Shown here in pieces: positions 1 through 8,627 of a DNA stretch of 45,635 nt. Origin of the DNA: Phormidium tenue FACHB-1052 (GTDB taxonomy: Bacteria; Cyanobacteriota; Cyanobacteriia; Phormidesmidales; Phormidesmidaceae). Under the pieces are notes generated by a model. The model was not told where the DNA came from. It made no database searches and saw only the letters and a list, made by a program, of their open reading frames with translations. The stretch is taken from NCBI RefSeq assembly GCF_014696675.1, contig NZ_JACJQN010000029.1:1-45635 (forward strand), written 5' to 3'. The position numbers and the translations under genes are program-made. The stretch's first letter is position 1. The number at the start of each line of letters is the position of its first letter.

Positions 1-69
1 GTAGGCTTTACTCATCGCTCTCACGGGGCTGTAGTCTTAGTAATCTCAGCCTAGACCGTGTGAGCTTTT

Positions 70-567
70 TTACTGCCCAATCAACTTTTCAAACGCCCTC
101 TTAGACCACAGATAAGGTGAGCGTTGTGGAGGAGTAGTTTTTTGACCAGCTCCCAACTGATATCCCCAACCATTAAAACGCTCACAATACCATAGAATTT
201 CTTCAGGAGTATCTAAAAAATCAACTTCATCGGTATACTTCATTGCTAAGGCATCAGATGCCGAATGAGCCCATATAAAGGGAGGATTTCCATCAGTTGG
301 TCTACCGGCAGGAACATTGCGGGTTCTTGAAGTTAATGGATCACCGTTGTGGAGATGTCCTTTGAAAGACAATGAAGATTCCAGATTATGGATAGCAGCA
401 ATTACAGGCCACCATATCCGACTCCCTTTTTGGGCCTCTTCATAAATAGCCTTGTTTTGCATAATTCTAGTGACAGCCTTGTCAGTGGATGAAATGTCGG
501 TGACTGTCACAGTTGACCAAAGTGTACTGTAAGTCGCTTTGATGTCAGAAAATTTTACTCTAGCCAT
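70..567 (-). CDS. Lysozyme-family (COG5526-like) protein
   Basis: A 165-residue protein, probably acting on peptidoglycan. The segment around residues 53-64 (PVIAAIHNLESS), followed by HLHNGDPLT and VPAGRP, resembles the small 'lysozyme family' proteins shared by cyanobacteria and proteobacteria. Glu63 in the NLESS context is the plausible catalytic acid. There is no signal peptide or membrane segment, so an export route is not visible. The ATG at 567 has an AAGG about seven bases upstream, which supports this start. It stands alone, with a long non-coding stretch upstream. The family assignment is from memory of conserved motifs; catalytic activity is inferred. Confidence 0.55.
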   Translation of the reverse strand: MARVKFSDIKATYSTLWSTVTVTDISSTDKAVTRIMQNKAIYEEAQKGSRIWWPVIAAIHNLESSLSFKGHLHNGDPLTSRTRNVPAGRPTDGNPPFIWAHSASDALAMKYTDEVDFLDTPEEILWYCERFNGWGYQLGAGQKTTPPQRSPYLWSKRAFEKLIGQ

Positions 568-1157
568 AGTTAACCTTCATTTTCCTAGATTAGAAATTGT
601 GATAAGACTCATCCGTGACATTGGGCAAAACTCTCTCCGTCATAAAATTTCAGAGAGAGCTTGATTTTCTTCTATAAGGTAGATATGCAGATCACTTGCA
701 GCCCAAGCGCCTTGGTAGGGTAGATAGGCAGCAAGTAACTTGCATAATATCTCTCGCCTAGATAGACAGGCAGAAAAAAATCCGTATGTTTTTAACTTTG
801 CCAGGTGCATGCGCATAGGATCATGACGTTATATTTTGACGCCCGCCCTGGAGGTAGGGCATAAAACCGCGCCGCTCTAAAGCGTTCCTGCTGATATACG
901 GTTGACGGGGAGCTTTTGTACCAGTACTTTTTTGCGTTAAGCCGTTCAGCAGAGCGGTGACCACACAGAACTCGGAAACTTTAGCGCTGCCGGAAGGTGT
1001 TTGCACCACCAACCGACAGCTGACCCCGCAAATCTACGCCGCAGATTGCGTGGCTAGGCTCATGGTACCCTAGCCCCCCAGTTTGCACCTCAAGCTGCGG
1101 GTGGCTAGGGTTTTCGCGTTCTGTTTCTTGCCACCCTACGTCAAGGAAACAGAACCG
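568..1157. other. Long intergenic region with imperfect repeats
   Basis: No gene can be supported in these 590 bases. Two imperfect copies of a short motif lie at about 677-701 and 717-744; both contain GGTAGATA followed by GCAG and ACTTGCA. An 8-bp inverted repeat (CCCTAGCC / GGCTAGGG) lies at 1068-1075 and 1103-1110. A 63-codon minus-strand reading frame at 821-1012 has no recognisable similarity and is not called. Confidence 0.5.
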
Positions 1158-1436
1158 ATGTTTGAATATCTCGAACCCGATAATCGCGGCGCATCTAACC
1201 TGCCGCCGTCTTCGCGCAGCAACCCCCAAACTCACCCCGAGAAAGTGCGTCACCTGCTTTACGGCAGCCTGGCCGCCATAGACCGCACCATCAAAATTCT
1301 CCATGCCCACGGCTACGCCGACCCCAACGACTGGAGCGACCCCATCCCCGTGCCACCGGGCGGAGTCGTAGGCACAGCCTCCCCAGACATGCCGTGGATG
1401 GTGATTTTGACTAAAACTCTACTTATAGAGGAGTAG
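1158..1436 (+). CDS. Small conserved cyanobacterial hypothetical protein
   Basis: A 92-residue protein of unknown function. The central and C-terminal part (HLLYGS, TIKILHAHGYADPNDWS, then LTKTLL) matches a pattern I recall from short hypothetical proteins present in many copies in filamentous cyanobacteria. The ATG at 1158 is preceded by AAGGAA at a spacing of nine bases, so it is preferred over the upstream in-frame start at 1083. There are no transmembrane segments or metal-binding motifs. A hairpin (1469-1500) and a heptad-repeat tract lie just downstream on the same strand. Function cannot be stated. Confidence 0.65.
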   Translation: MFEYLEPDNRGASNLPPSSRSNPQTHPEKVRHLLYGSLAAIDRTIKILHAHGYADPNDWSDPIPVPPGGVVGTASPDMPWMVILTKTLLIEE

Positions 1437-1468
1437 CTCTACCGATCAGCGAAGCCGGGGCCGCGCTA

Positions 1469-1500
1469 GCTTTGGCCCAAACTGAGCTATGGGCCAAAGC
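1469..1500. repeat. Perfect 10-bp stem hairpin
   Basis: GCTTTGGCCC at 1469-1478 is perfectly complementary to GGGCCAAAGC at 1491-1500, with a 12-base loop. Flanking GCCGGG and CCGGCC blocks can extend the structure. It sits 33 bases after the stop of the 1158-1436 gene and could end or stabilise that transcript. No T-run follows, so it is not a canonical intrinsic terminator. Confidence 0.5.
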
Positions 1501-1518
1501 ACCCGGCCTCTAACCACC

Positions 1519-1794
1519 ATGATTGAGCAAAGTGGCACAGCGGGTTACGTTCGCGCAGCGTTGCGAAGCAATCTGCATCCTCAGATCGCCAATGTGGCAC
1601 AGCAGATCACCGATCTGGCACAGCAGTTTAGTGATCTGCACCCTTAGATCGCCAATGTGGCACAGCAGATCATCGATCTGGCACAGCGGTTTGGTGATCT
1701 GAGGGCGCAGATCGCCAATGTGGCACAGCAGATCGCTAATGTGGCACAGCAGTTTGGCATTGCAGACCCAAAGTACGGCTCTGCGGTAGGTTAG
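1519..1794 (+). pseudogene. Heptad-repeat (coiled-coil) reading frame with an in-frame amber
   Basis: One reading frame runs from the ATG at 1519 to the TAG at 1792-1794, interrupted only by a TAG at 1645-1647. It contains about nine consecutive 21-nt units that translate to heptads such as IANVAQQ, ITDLAQQ, IIDLAQR and FGDLRAQ. Ile or Phe occupies the first position and Val or Leu the fourth, which is the a/d pattern of a coiled coil. The heptad register is unbroken across the amber (FSDLHP-stop-IANVAQQ), so the frame looks like a decayed or interrupted gene. Upstream of the stop it would give a 42-residue peptide. The tract is distinct from typical non-coding heptamer repeats because the period is 21 bases. 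No clear ribosome-binding site is seen. Confidence 0.45.
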
Positions 1795-1926
1795 CTTAGG
1801 ATATTTCGTTTTGCATTGAGATAGGGCTCACCATTTGACCAATGTTGGCCGCAAACTTGTCTGCGAAGCAGCCATTGCTCAATTCTCCCGCCTACAATAG
1901 CGGCATTCTACTTCCCTGCCCTTTCT

Positions 1927-4017
1927 GTGCTCGACGCAGTTCCTCAGCCGCTGAAATCTTCGCCGCCCCTGGCCAGCGACGGGTTTTTGGTGTGTGGGTT
2001 GGGCAGCCTGGGCCAAAACTGTGTAGCCAATCTCAAGAGCTTTGGGGTGCCGGTGCACGCCATCAACAACACCCTACCCGACCAGTGGGAGGTGCCCCAC
2101 CTGCGACATTTAATTGACCACTTAGAAATTGGTGACTGCCGCTCGGCGGAGGTGCTGGAGAAGGCGGGTATTCGCCAGTGTCGGGCGGTGCTGCTGGTGA
2201 CTCAGGATGAACGAGTCAATTTGGAGGCGGCGCTGACGGCGCGGGTGCTGAACCCTAAAGTGCGGCTGGTGATGCGATCGGATAAGCAAAACCTCAACGA
2301 CCTGATGAAGCAGCAGCTTCAAAACTTTGTTGCCTTTGAGCCTACGCAGCTAGCGGCTCCGGCCTTTGCCCTTGGGGCCTTTGGGGAAGAACTAATCGGC
2401 TACTTTAGCCTCGATGGCCACCGCTTTCAGGTGGTGAAGCAGCGGCTGGAGCTGGGGCATCGCTGGTGCGATCGCCGCCAGATTCACGAGCTAGAGACCG
2501 GCCATCGCCGGGTGCTCTGCCATACTCCCGTTGAGATCGATCCAGCGAGGGTCGCTGTCAGCCCCTCTACGCTGTTCTATAGATGGCTACCCGACACCCT
2601 GCTGCGCCCCGACGACGAGGTCGTCCTGATTGAGTGCGACGCCCATCTGCGATGGTCAGGAACCGGCCCCCAGGGGCCATCGCTCCCCGGCGAATCTCCT
2701 AAACCACTACGCCGGGGGGTGTTTAAGGGTCTGAGGCGGGCGATCGCCCGCCTGCGCGACTGGCCCGCCCTGCGGCAAGACTTGTTCAGCCTTGGGCAGC
2801 CCAGCGCTGGAGGTCAGCTGCGACAGGTGGCCATTCTTTGCGGCATTACCGTGCTGGCCCTGTGTCTAGTCGGCACCCTACTCTTAGACGCCAATGCTCC
2901 CGACGACCTCTCCCTATTTCAGGCGTTTTTGTACACCTTTGTCACCCTGTTTGGCGGCTACGGCGATGTCTACACGGCCCTGGAGAACTTTGATCATCCG
3001 CGCCTGCTGCAAACCTTTGGGGTGGTGCTAACGGTGGCCGGAGCCGCCTTTGTGGGGGTGCTCTACGCCCTACTCACCGAAAAGCTGCTCACCCTGCGGT
3101 TTGAGTTTAGGGAGCGCCGTCCCCCGGTGCCCGAAAAAGACCATGTGGTGGTGATCTGGCTGGGGCGCGTCGGGCGCTACGTGCTGGCGGCCCTGCAAGA
3201 ACTCAACCAGCCGGTTGTGGGTATTTCGTCCCACGGCCTGGATGCCGACGTGCTGCCCCAGGTACCGCTGCTGACCGGAGACGTCACCGCCGCTTTAGAT
3301 CGGGCCAACCTGGCCACCGCCAAAAGTGTGGTCGCCGTCAGCGAAGACGAAATTCAAAATCTGGAGATGGGGCTCTTAGCCCACCGGCTCAACCCCCACT
3401 GCCGGGCCATCATTCGCACCTACGACCAGCAGTTTACCGATCGCGTCGCCCAGATCTTTCCCTTTGCCCAGGTGCTCTGTGCCTCGGCGCTGTCGGCTGA
3501 GGCCTTTGCCGGGGCGGCTTTTGGTGAACAGGTGATTGGCCTGTTTCGACTCTATGACCAGACGGTGTTGATTACCCAGTACCAGATCGAACCTGGCGAC
3601 ACCCTGGTGGGCCTGCTGCTGTCGGAGGTGGCCTACGGCTACGGCGTTGTGCCCCTATGGCATCAGCCCCAGGGCCAGCCCGGTAAAATCATGCCCTCTG
3701 ACGATATTCGACTACAGCCGGGCGATCGCCTGGTGGTACTGGGCACCATCAGCGGCCTGCGCCGCATTGAGCAGCGCCAGATGGCTCCCCGCACCTGGCA
3801 CATTCACCTCGAAAAGGCGCTGACCGCCGATGCCCTGTTTGACGGGGCCGCTGAAATCGCCCGCCTCTCGGGCTATCGACTGGGCGACGCGCGGGAGTTT
3901 ATGACCCAGCTGCCCGGCACACTGCCGCTGCCCCTCTATCGCCACCAGGCTCTGCGCCTCAGCCGCCTGCTGACCCGAGCCCAGGTCAAGGCCAAGGTGG
4001 TGCCACCGCCTGCCTAG
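1927..4017 (+). CDS. Two-TM ion channel with RCK (TrkA-N) domains on both sides of the pore
   Basis: A 696-residue membrane protein, probably a nucleotide-gated K+ channel or related ion channel. An N-terminal Rossmann-type RCK domain has the glycine motif GLGSLGQ at residues 24-30. It is followed by a TrkA-C-like region (about 150-237), a first membrane helix (about 301-320), a pore loop with GYGD at 344-347, a second helix (about 360-385), a second RCK domain (about 405-510) and a second TrkA-C-like region (about 530-615). A tail of about 75 residues is unassigned. The filter reads LFGGYGD rather than the usual TVGYGD. The start is GTG at 1927; an upstream start in another frame does not extend it. 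It is transcribed towards the protease gene at 4117 with 99 bases between. Ion selectivity is inferred. Confidence 0.8.
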   Translation: MLDAVPQPLKSSPPLASDGFLVCGLGSLGQNCVANLKSFGVPVHAINNTLPDQWEVPHLRHLIDHLEIGDCRSAEVLEKAGIRQCRAVLLVTQDERVNLEAALTARVLNPKVRLVMRSDKQNLNDLMKQQLQNFVAFEPTQLAAPAFALGAFGEELIGYFSLDGHRFQVVKQRLELGHRWCDRRQIHELETGHRRVLCHTPVEIDPARVAVSPSTLFYRWLPDTLLRPDDEVVLIECDAHLRWSGTGPQGPSLPGESPKPLRRGVFKGLRRAIARLRDWPALRQDLFSLGQPSAGGQLRQVAILCGITVLALCLVGTLLLDANAPDDLSLFQAFLYTFVTLFGGYGDVYTALENFDHPRLLQTFGVVLTVAGAAFVGVLYALLTEKLLTLRFEFRERRPPVPEKDHVVVIWLGRVGRYVLAALQELNQPVVGISSHGLDADVLPQVPLLTGDVTAALDRANLATAKSVVAVSEDEIQNLEMGLLAHRLNPHCRAIIRTYDQQFTDRVAQIFPFAQVLCASALSAEAFAGAAFGEQVIGLFRLYDQTVLITQYQIEPGDTLVGLLLSEVAYGYGVVPLWHQPQGQPGKIMPSDDIRLQPGDRLVVLGTISGLRRIEQRQMAPRTWHIHLEKALTADALFDGAAEIARLSGYRLGDAREFMTQLPGTLPLPLYRHQALRLSRLLTRAQVKAKVVPPPA

Positions 4018-4116
4018 AGAATTTCTGAAGAAATAGATAGATTCGGCGGTTTTTCGGTCGGGGCCAAAGCCTTTGCGATAGAGTTTGCCCAGAGATATTT
4101 GCAGCAGGACGAGGCT

Positions 4117-5760
4117 ATGGCTAAGCAGGGCAGACAGATGACGCAGCACCAAGAGCCTCAGCTTCGGCTGAAGGTGCTTCTCTGGCTGGGGGGCATCGGT
4201 GCGCTGGTGCCCTTTGCCCTGCCAGGGCTGGCCCTCACCGAATCGGTGGGTGCCCCAGGGATTGACGCGCTACGGCTGCACGGTGAACCCTACAACCTCA
4301 CCGGCGCAAAAATTGCCATTGGCCAGGTTGAGATTGGCCGCCCCAGCCAGTTTGGCCTTGACAAAGTGGCCTCAGAAACCCTACCCGTGGTGGTGCGGCG
4401 CGTGCTGGTGCTTGACGGCTGGGCCGTGGCCGATGAGTATGTTGACGGACACGCCGCCAATGTGGCCAGCGTCATGATCAGCCAGGACAAGCTGCGTACG
4501 GGAGTTGCCCCAGAGGCCATGCTGTACTCTGGAGCGGTGGGGCCTTTAGGCGATCGCAGCGCCCAGCCCGAAGAATGCCTCGCCGCCCAGTCGGTGGCCT
4601 CGCAAAATGGCGGTGACGTGCGGGCGATCAACTTTAGCTTTGGCGAACCCCTGGGCCGCGATCCGCGCCCCAACGCGGTGCTCGACGGCAATGCCCTGCT
4701 CACTCAGTGCATCGACTGGTCGTCGCGGGTACATGGCGCGCTGTACGTAATTGCGGGCAACCAGGGGGGTGGCGGCATTCCCATTCCCACCGACAACTTT
4801 AACGGGCTGAACATCGCCTACTCGCGCCAGGTCAATGGCCAGTTCAGCAAAATCGACTACTCTAACCTGGGCAGCGAACCGACGATGCGATCGCGCCAGA
4901 CTGCCCCCGAGACCAACGAAGGCCCGCGCCGCTCGATTACCCTGGTGGCCCCCGGCAGCGACATTGAGCTAATTGACCCCGACGGGCAGGTGCGGCGCTC
5001 TAGCGGCACCAGCTTTGCCTCACCCCACGTGGTAGGCACCATTGCCCTGATGCAGCAGTTTGTCGATCGCCAGTTTCGCACCGGGTCACCCAACTGGTCG
5101 CTCAATGCCCGTCACCCCATGGTGATGAAAGCCGTGCTGCTCAACTCTGCCGACAAAATCAAAGACAGCGGCGACGGTCTGCGCCTGGGCATGAGCCGCA
5201 CCCTGGTAGACGACGGCAACCGCTCCTGGCTAGAGTCTGACGCCTATCGCGACCCTCAAATTCCGCTCCACAGCGACCTGGGTACAGGGCACCTCAACGC
5301 CTACCGTGCCTACCAGCAGCTAGCCCCCGGTGCCACTGGCCCCGACCAGGCGATCCCCGCCATCGGCTGGAACTTCGCCGAACTGGAGGCCCAGCCCGCC
5401 ACTGTGCAAGACTACGAATTTGCCGATGCCCTGCAAGCGGGCAGCTTTTTGTCGGCCACCCTAGCCTGGGAGCGAATAGTAGAGCTGGCCGATGCCAACA
5501 ACAACGGCCTCTACGATCTGGGCGAGGGCTTTAACAACAAGGGGCTGAACAACCTCAATCTGTACCTGATGCCCGCCGACGAAGACGACATCACCAAGAG
5601 CGTGTGGTCTTCAGTGAGCGAGGTTGACAGCGTTGAGCACATTTTTTATCAAATTCCGGAAACGGGTCGGTACAAACTGAGAGTTATCTATCAGCAGCAG
5701 GCCCATAGCGAACCCACCCAGCCCTACGCCCTGGCCTGGTGGTCGGTGCCTGCGCCCTAG
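4117..5760 (+). CDS. Exported subtilisin-like (S8 family) peptidase
   Basis: A 547-residue S8-type serine peptidase. Residues 17-40 form a basic then hydrophobic segment that looks like a signal peptide. The serine motif GTSFASPH is clear (Ser299), the histidine motif appears as DGHAANVASV (His112), and the oxyanion region IAGNQG is at about 212-217. Where the family's catalytic Asp (D-T/S-G) is expected the sequence reads IAIGQVEIGR, so Glu72 may replace Asp or the enzyme may be altered. The last 150 residues contain a beta-rich C-terminal region with an Asp/Asn-rich segment (ADANNNGLYDLGEG) that could bind Ca2+. The ATG at 4117 has a purine-rich AGGACGAGG upstream; the ATG at 4138 is an alternative that keeps the signal peptide. 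The substrate is unknown. Confidence 0.8.
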   Translation: MAKQGRQMTQHQEPQLRLKVLLWLGGIGALVPFALPGLALTESVGAPGIDALRLHGEPYNLTGAKIAIGQVEIGRPSQFGLDKVASETLPVVVRRVLVLDGWAVADEYVDGHAANVASVMISQDKLRTGVAPEAMLYSGAVGPLGDRSAQPEECLAAQSVASQNGGDVRAINFSFGEPLGRDPRPNAVLDGNALLTQCIDWSSRVHGALYVIAGNQGGGGIPIPTDNFNGLNIAYSRQVNGQFSKIDYSNLGSEPTMRSRQTAPETNEGPRRSITLVAPGSDIELIDPDGQVRRSSGTSFASPHVVGTIALMQQFVDRQFRTGSPNWSLNARHPMVMKAVLLNSADKIKDSGDGLRLGMSRTLVDDGNRSWLESDAYRDPQIPLHSDLGTGHLNAYRAYQQLAPGATGPDQAIPAIGWNFAELEAQPATVQDYEFADALQAGSFLSATLAWERIVELADANNNGLYDLGEGFNNKGLNNLNLYLMPADEDDITKSVWSSVSEVDSVEHIFYQIPETGRYKLRVIYQQQAHSEPTQPYALAWWSVPAP

Positions 5761-5836
5761 ACGCTCCAGCAGGAGTTTCAGCCACTTCTCTGCAATATCT
5801 CTAAGGAAACCCAAGCCCCTTTTGGAGGAATGCCCT

Positions 5837-6559
5837 ATGGTTGACTACGCCGTTGCTCTCAAATGTGCTCGCCTGTGCCAGGAGGTCTACCGCGACTTTA
5901 GCGGCCTGCGGTTTTCGAGCTATCCCGACATTGAGCCGGTGTTTGTGGAAAGCCAGGACAATGGCGTCACCGACACCCAGGTGTCGATTTTAAATGAGAT
6001 GACCAGCGATCGCCTCTACATTGTCTTTCGCGGCTCCGACAAATCCATCGACTGGATGAACAACGTTCAGTTTCGCCAGCAAATCTACCCTTACGCCGAC
6101 GGCAATACCGAGGTGAAGTTTCACCAGGGGTTTATGAGTGCCTATTTTGCCGTGCGCCAGCAGTTGCTAGACGCCATGGAAAAGTTTGTCGGCCAGCATG
6201 TCATCGTCACCGGCCACAGCCTGGGCGGAGCACTCGCCACCATCGCCGCCCTCGATATTCAGTACAACCTGGGCAAAAAGCGCGACCTCAGCTTTGAGGT
6301 CTACACCTTTGGTGCGCCTCGGGTGGGCAACCGCGCCATGGCCGAGTCGTACAATGGCCGCATTCCCAACAGCTACCGCTTTATCTACGGCTGGGACATT
6401 GTCACCCGCATTCCCCGCACCTGGCAGGGCTTTGACCATGTAGAAAAAGCCATTCAGCTCGGCTCTCGCTGGACTTGGCAGGTGCTCAGCCGCCGCTTTA
6501 GCGACCACTCGATCGACGGCTACATTGCCGGACTAGCAGCGGAAGTCGAGGCTGCCTGA
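5837..6559 (+). CDS. Class 3 lipase family protein
   Basis: A 240-residue alpha/beta hydrolase of the fungal-lipase-like class 3 family, expected to hydrolyse acyl esters of lipids. The nucleophile elbow GHSLGGALA places Ser128. Asp187 in YGWDIVTRIP and His224 in SDHSIDGY complete a plausible triad. FRGS near residues 64-67 matches the family's oxyanion-hole segment. The ATG at 5837 is chosen because GGAGG lies eight bases upstream. No signal peptide is present, suggesting a cytoplasmic or membrane-peripheral enzyme. It follows the S8 peptidase gene by 76 bases on the same strand and may share its transcript. The acyl substrate is unknown. Confidence 0.85.
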   Translation: MVDYAVALKCARLCQEVYRDFSGLRFSSYPDIEPVFVESQDNGVTDTQVSILNEMTSDRLYIVFRGSDKSIDWMNNVQFRQQIYPYADGNTEVKFHQGFMSAYFAVRQQLLDAMEKFVGQHVIVTGHSLGGALATIAALDIQYNLGKKRDLSFEVYTFGAPRVGNRAMAESYNGRIPNSYRFIYGWDIVTRIPRTWQGFDHVEKAIQLGSRWTWQVLSRRFSDHSIDGYIAGLAAEVEAA

Positions 6560-6914
6560 GGAAATATGGGAGAGAATTAAAGGCGATCGCACCACGCAAG
6601 CTGCTTATAGGCTCTGCCGTCTAATCGCTTCAAACTCAGCGATCGCTCAGACAGTTCTAGCTAGGGGTAGAGGCAATGGCCCCTTTTTTGATGGGTTCAG
6701 TCTCTGTGTCAGCCAGGTTTCCCATTCAGGGAAAACCTGACATTGCACCTCTAGACTTGACTTCATCCAGTTCTTTGTTGTAAGCATAAAAATCCCCCTG
6801 CCCATTAGATATGGGCAGGGGAAATCAGCAGGTGAATAAAGCCACAGCAAGCCGCTTTTCAACCGCTCTCCAAAGGCATAAAACGAATCACAAGATAACG
6901 CAGCGCTCGTCTAC
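6560..6914. other. Intergenic region between convergent genes
   Basis: No gene is supported in these 355 bases. The region separates the plus-strand lipase from the minus-strand small gene at 6915-7124. It holds two HIP1-like sites near the lipase end and one strong hairpin (6795-6821) listed separately. Confidence 0.5.
6795..6821 (-). terminator. Intrinsic terminator for the minus-strand small gene
   Basis: CCCCTGCCCAT (6795-6805) pairs perfectly with ATGGGCAGGGG (6811-6821) around a five-base loop. Read on the minus strand, the stem is followed by GATTTTTATG, giving the U-run of an intrinsic terminator. It lies 94 bases past the stop of the minus-strand gene ending at 6915, supporting transcription of that gene. 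Confidence 0.65.
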
Positions 6915-7124
6915 CTAGTACTGGTATTGAGCCTCTGAGCGAGTGTAATCCCGCAGAGGAACAGCGTGGTTGAGTGCCATGTTTTTAGCAAACTTAAACA
7001 GACTGTCGTAGTTACGCTGCCTACAAACTAGTCGCCCATCCCCAGAGTATTGATTGCCATCATCTCGAAGCTCAATAGCAAAATCCGACACGTACACAGA
7101 AAACACTCGGGTTGCAGCGTTCAT
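6915..7124 (-). CDS. Small hypothetical protein
   Basis: A 69-residue protein I do not recognise. It is a mixed-charge soluble sequence with an N-terminal stretch that could form a beta strand (RVFSVYVSDFAIEL) and a C terminus rich in Tyr and charged residues. No membrane segment or motif is visible. The ATG at 7124 is preferred; the frame extends upstream to 7187 but the extra residues look non-coding. A strong intrinsic terminator follows at 6795-6821, which is the main support that this is a real gene. The small gene at 7266-7454 lies upstream on the same strand. Confidence 0.45.
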   Translation of the reverse strand: MNAATRVFSVYVSDFAIELRDDGNQYSGDGRLVCRQRNYDSLFKFAKNMALNHAVPLRDYTRSEAQYQY

Positions 7125-7265
7125 GATGGTTAACGATCTTTCGCAAGAATTATGGATGAAATAAATTTTCCTCACACATTCATTCAAACCAAAGGCAAAG
7201 CCCAGATCGATCTGGCACCAACTCTACCCAAGGTCAGAACTCAGGCTGGTTTAACCCTGATCGAA

Positions 7266-7454
7266 CTAACAAAAGGCTTTGATGTTGGCAGGATCTACGT
7301 AGTAGCAAGCAGAGCTGTCTAAACAGATACGCGCCCAGCCTGCCGCACTGACATCGACTAATTCGTAGGTTGTATCTTGTACAAAAAAGCCCCGATGATC
7401 GCGAGTTCCAGGCAGCACAGAAAAGCAGTAGCTCTTGTCGCTCAGGGTGTTCAT
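7266..7454 (-). CDS. Small hypothetical protein
   Basis: A 62-residue protein of unknown function. It contains three cysteines (one near position 10, two in the C-terminal half) and a short Tyr/Asp segment (YYVDPANIKAFC) at the end. It reads like a small globular domain with alternating hydrophobic residues (GFFVQDTTYELVDV). No recognisable family. The ATG at 7454 follows an A-rich stretch without a strong ribosome-binding site. It lies upstream of, and in the same direction as, the small gene at 6915-7124, separated by 141 bases. Confidence 0.4.
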   Translation of the reverse strand: MNTLSDKSYCFSVLPGTRDHRGFFVQDTTYELVDVSAAGWARICLDSSACYYVDPANIKAFC

Positions 7455-7655
7455 GGTGGTTTCTTATAGTGAGGATTGAAATTTGTGCAGGAATCTTTTC
7501 CTACTTTTTAATCCTATATGAAGGAACTGTGAGGCAAGTCTTTTTCTTGCGAATTAATTTTAATCTTTACCCTAGATTGCGCGATTGTTACCTCAGCTAC
7601 GTTTAGGGCAAATTCTTCATCAATAAACGTAACGATCGCAGCTTTGATCGATAGG

Positions 7656-8528
7656 CTACAGCGCCACAACGCGTTCGGCCACCCGCAGCTTGGCCGAACG
7701 GGCACGGGGATTTTGGCCCACTTCAGTTTCGGTGGCAATCACGGGTTTCTTAGTAATTACCTTCAGATCGAGAGCGTCTTTTAGGGTGTGCTTAACCAGG
7801 CGATCTTCTAAGCTGTGGAAACTGATGATCACCAGCCGTCCACCGGGGGTGAGCCAGCTCGGCGCAACTTTCAGCAGAGTCTCTAATACTTTTAATTCCT
7901 GATTGACCGCAATCCGCAACGCCTGAAAGGTGCGCGTAGCGGGATGAATGCGACCGTAGCGATAGCTACGCGGCACGCAGTAGGAGATGGCCTCAGCCAA
8001 ATCGGTGGTGGTCTGCCAGGGGCGCTGGTCAACAATTTTGCGGGCAATGCGGCGAGAAAGCCGTTCTTCGCCGTAGGTATAGATCAAGTTCGCCAGCTCG
8101 GTTTCATCCCAGTGGTTGACGATGTCAGCAGCGGTAAGGTCTTGGCGCGGATCCATGCGCATGTCGAGGGGGGCGGTTTGGCGAAAGCTAAAGCCGCGAT
8201 CGCCCACATCGAGCTGCACCGAGCTTACGCCCAGATCGGCTAAAACACCGTTGAATAGGTTCCCGGCGGGGTTAAAGTCGGCAAAATTGCCGTGCCACAG
8301 CGAAACTCTGTCGCCAAACTCGGCCAGGTTGGCTTGGGTGGCTGCGATCGCCGCCGCATCCTGATCCACCGCCACCACCCTCACCGTGGGGTCAGCTTCG
8401 AGGATCAGCCGACTGTGGCCACCGCCACCAGCAGTCGCATCTAAATACTGCCCACCAGGCTGAATGTTAAGCCCCTCGACCACTGCCTCAGGCAGCACCG
8501 GCACATGATAAAACTCTGGCTCTGCCAT
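7656..8528 (-). CDS. rsmH: 16S rRNA (cytosine(1402)-N(4))-methyltransferase RsmH
   Basis: A 290-residue S-adenosylmethionine-dependent enzyme that N4-methylates cytosine 1402 of 16S rRNA in the decoding centre. The family signature [10 protein letters not shown] opens the protein, followed by the SAM-binding [10 protein letters not shown] (about residues 30-39), VLADLGVSS and the C-terminal SFHSLEDR. Length fits the family (about 300). The ATG at 8528 is chosen because it starts immediately before the conserved N terminus; a TTG four codons upstream is less likely. It is divergent from ndhH, with 99 bases between the two starts. Confidence 0.95.
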   Translation of the reverse strand: MAEPEFYHVPVLPEAVVEGLNIQPGGQYLDATAGGGGHSRLILEADPTVRVVAVDQDAAAIAATQANLAEFGDRVSLWHGNFADFNPAGNLFNGVLADLGVSSVQLDVGDRGFSFRQTAPLDMRMDPRQDLTAADIVNHWDETELANLIYTYGEERLSRRIARKIVDQRPWQTTTDLAEAISYCVPRSYRYGRIHPATRTFQALRIAVNQELKVLETLLKVAPSWLTPGGRLVIISFHSLEDRLVKHTLKDALDLKVITKKPVIATETEVGQNPRARSAKLRVAERVVAL

Positions 8529-8627
8529 CAGCAATCTCAATCCCTGCTTCGTATGCCAACTGAGGCGATACCCATTAAGATACTCAAAGATACAGCAGAA
8601 CTAGATTTTGACGATTGGGTAGCCCCT

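Noticed and set aside
821..1012. A 63-codon minus-strand reading frame
   Set aside because: No recognisable motif, no ribosome-binding site, and it lies in a region of short repeats.
1585..1760. CRISPR array suggested by the regular repeats at 1.6 kb
   Set aside because: Units are contiguous 21-nt repeats without unique spacers and there are no cas genes.
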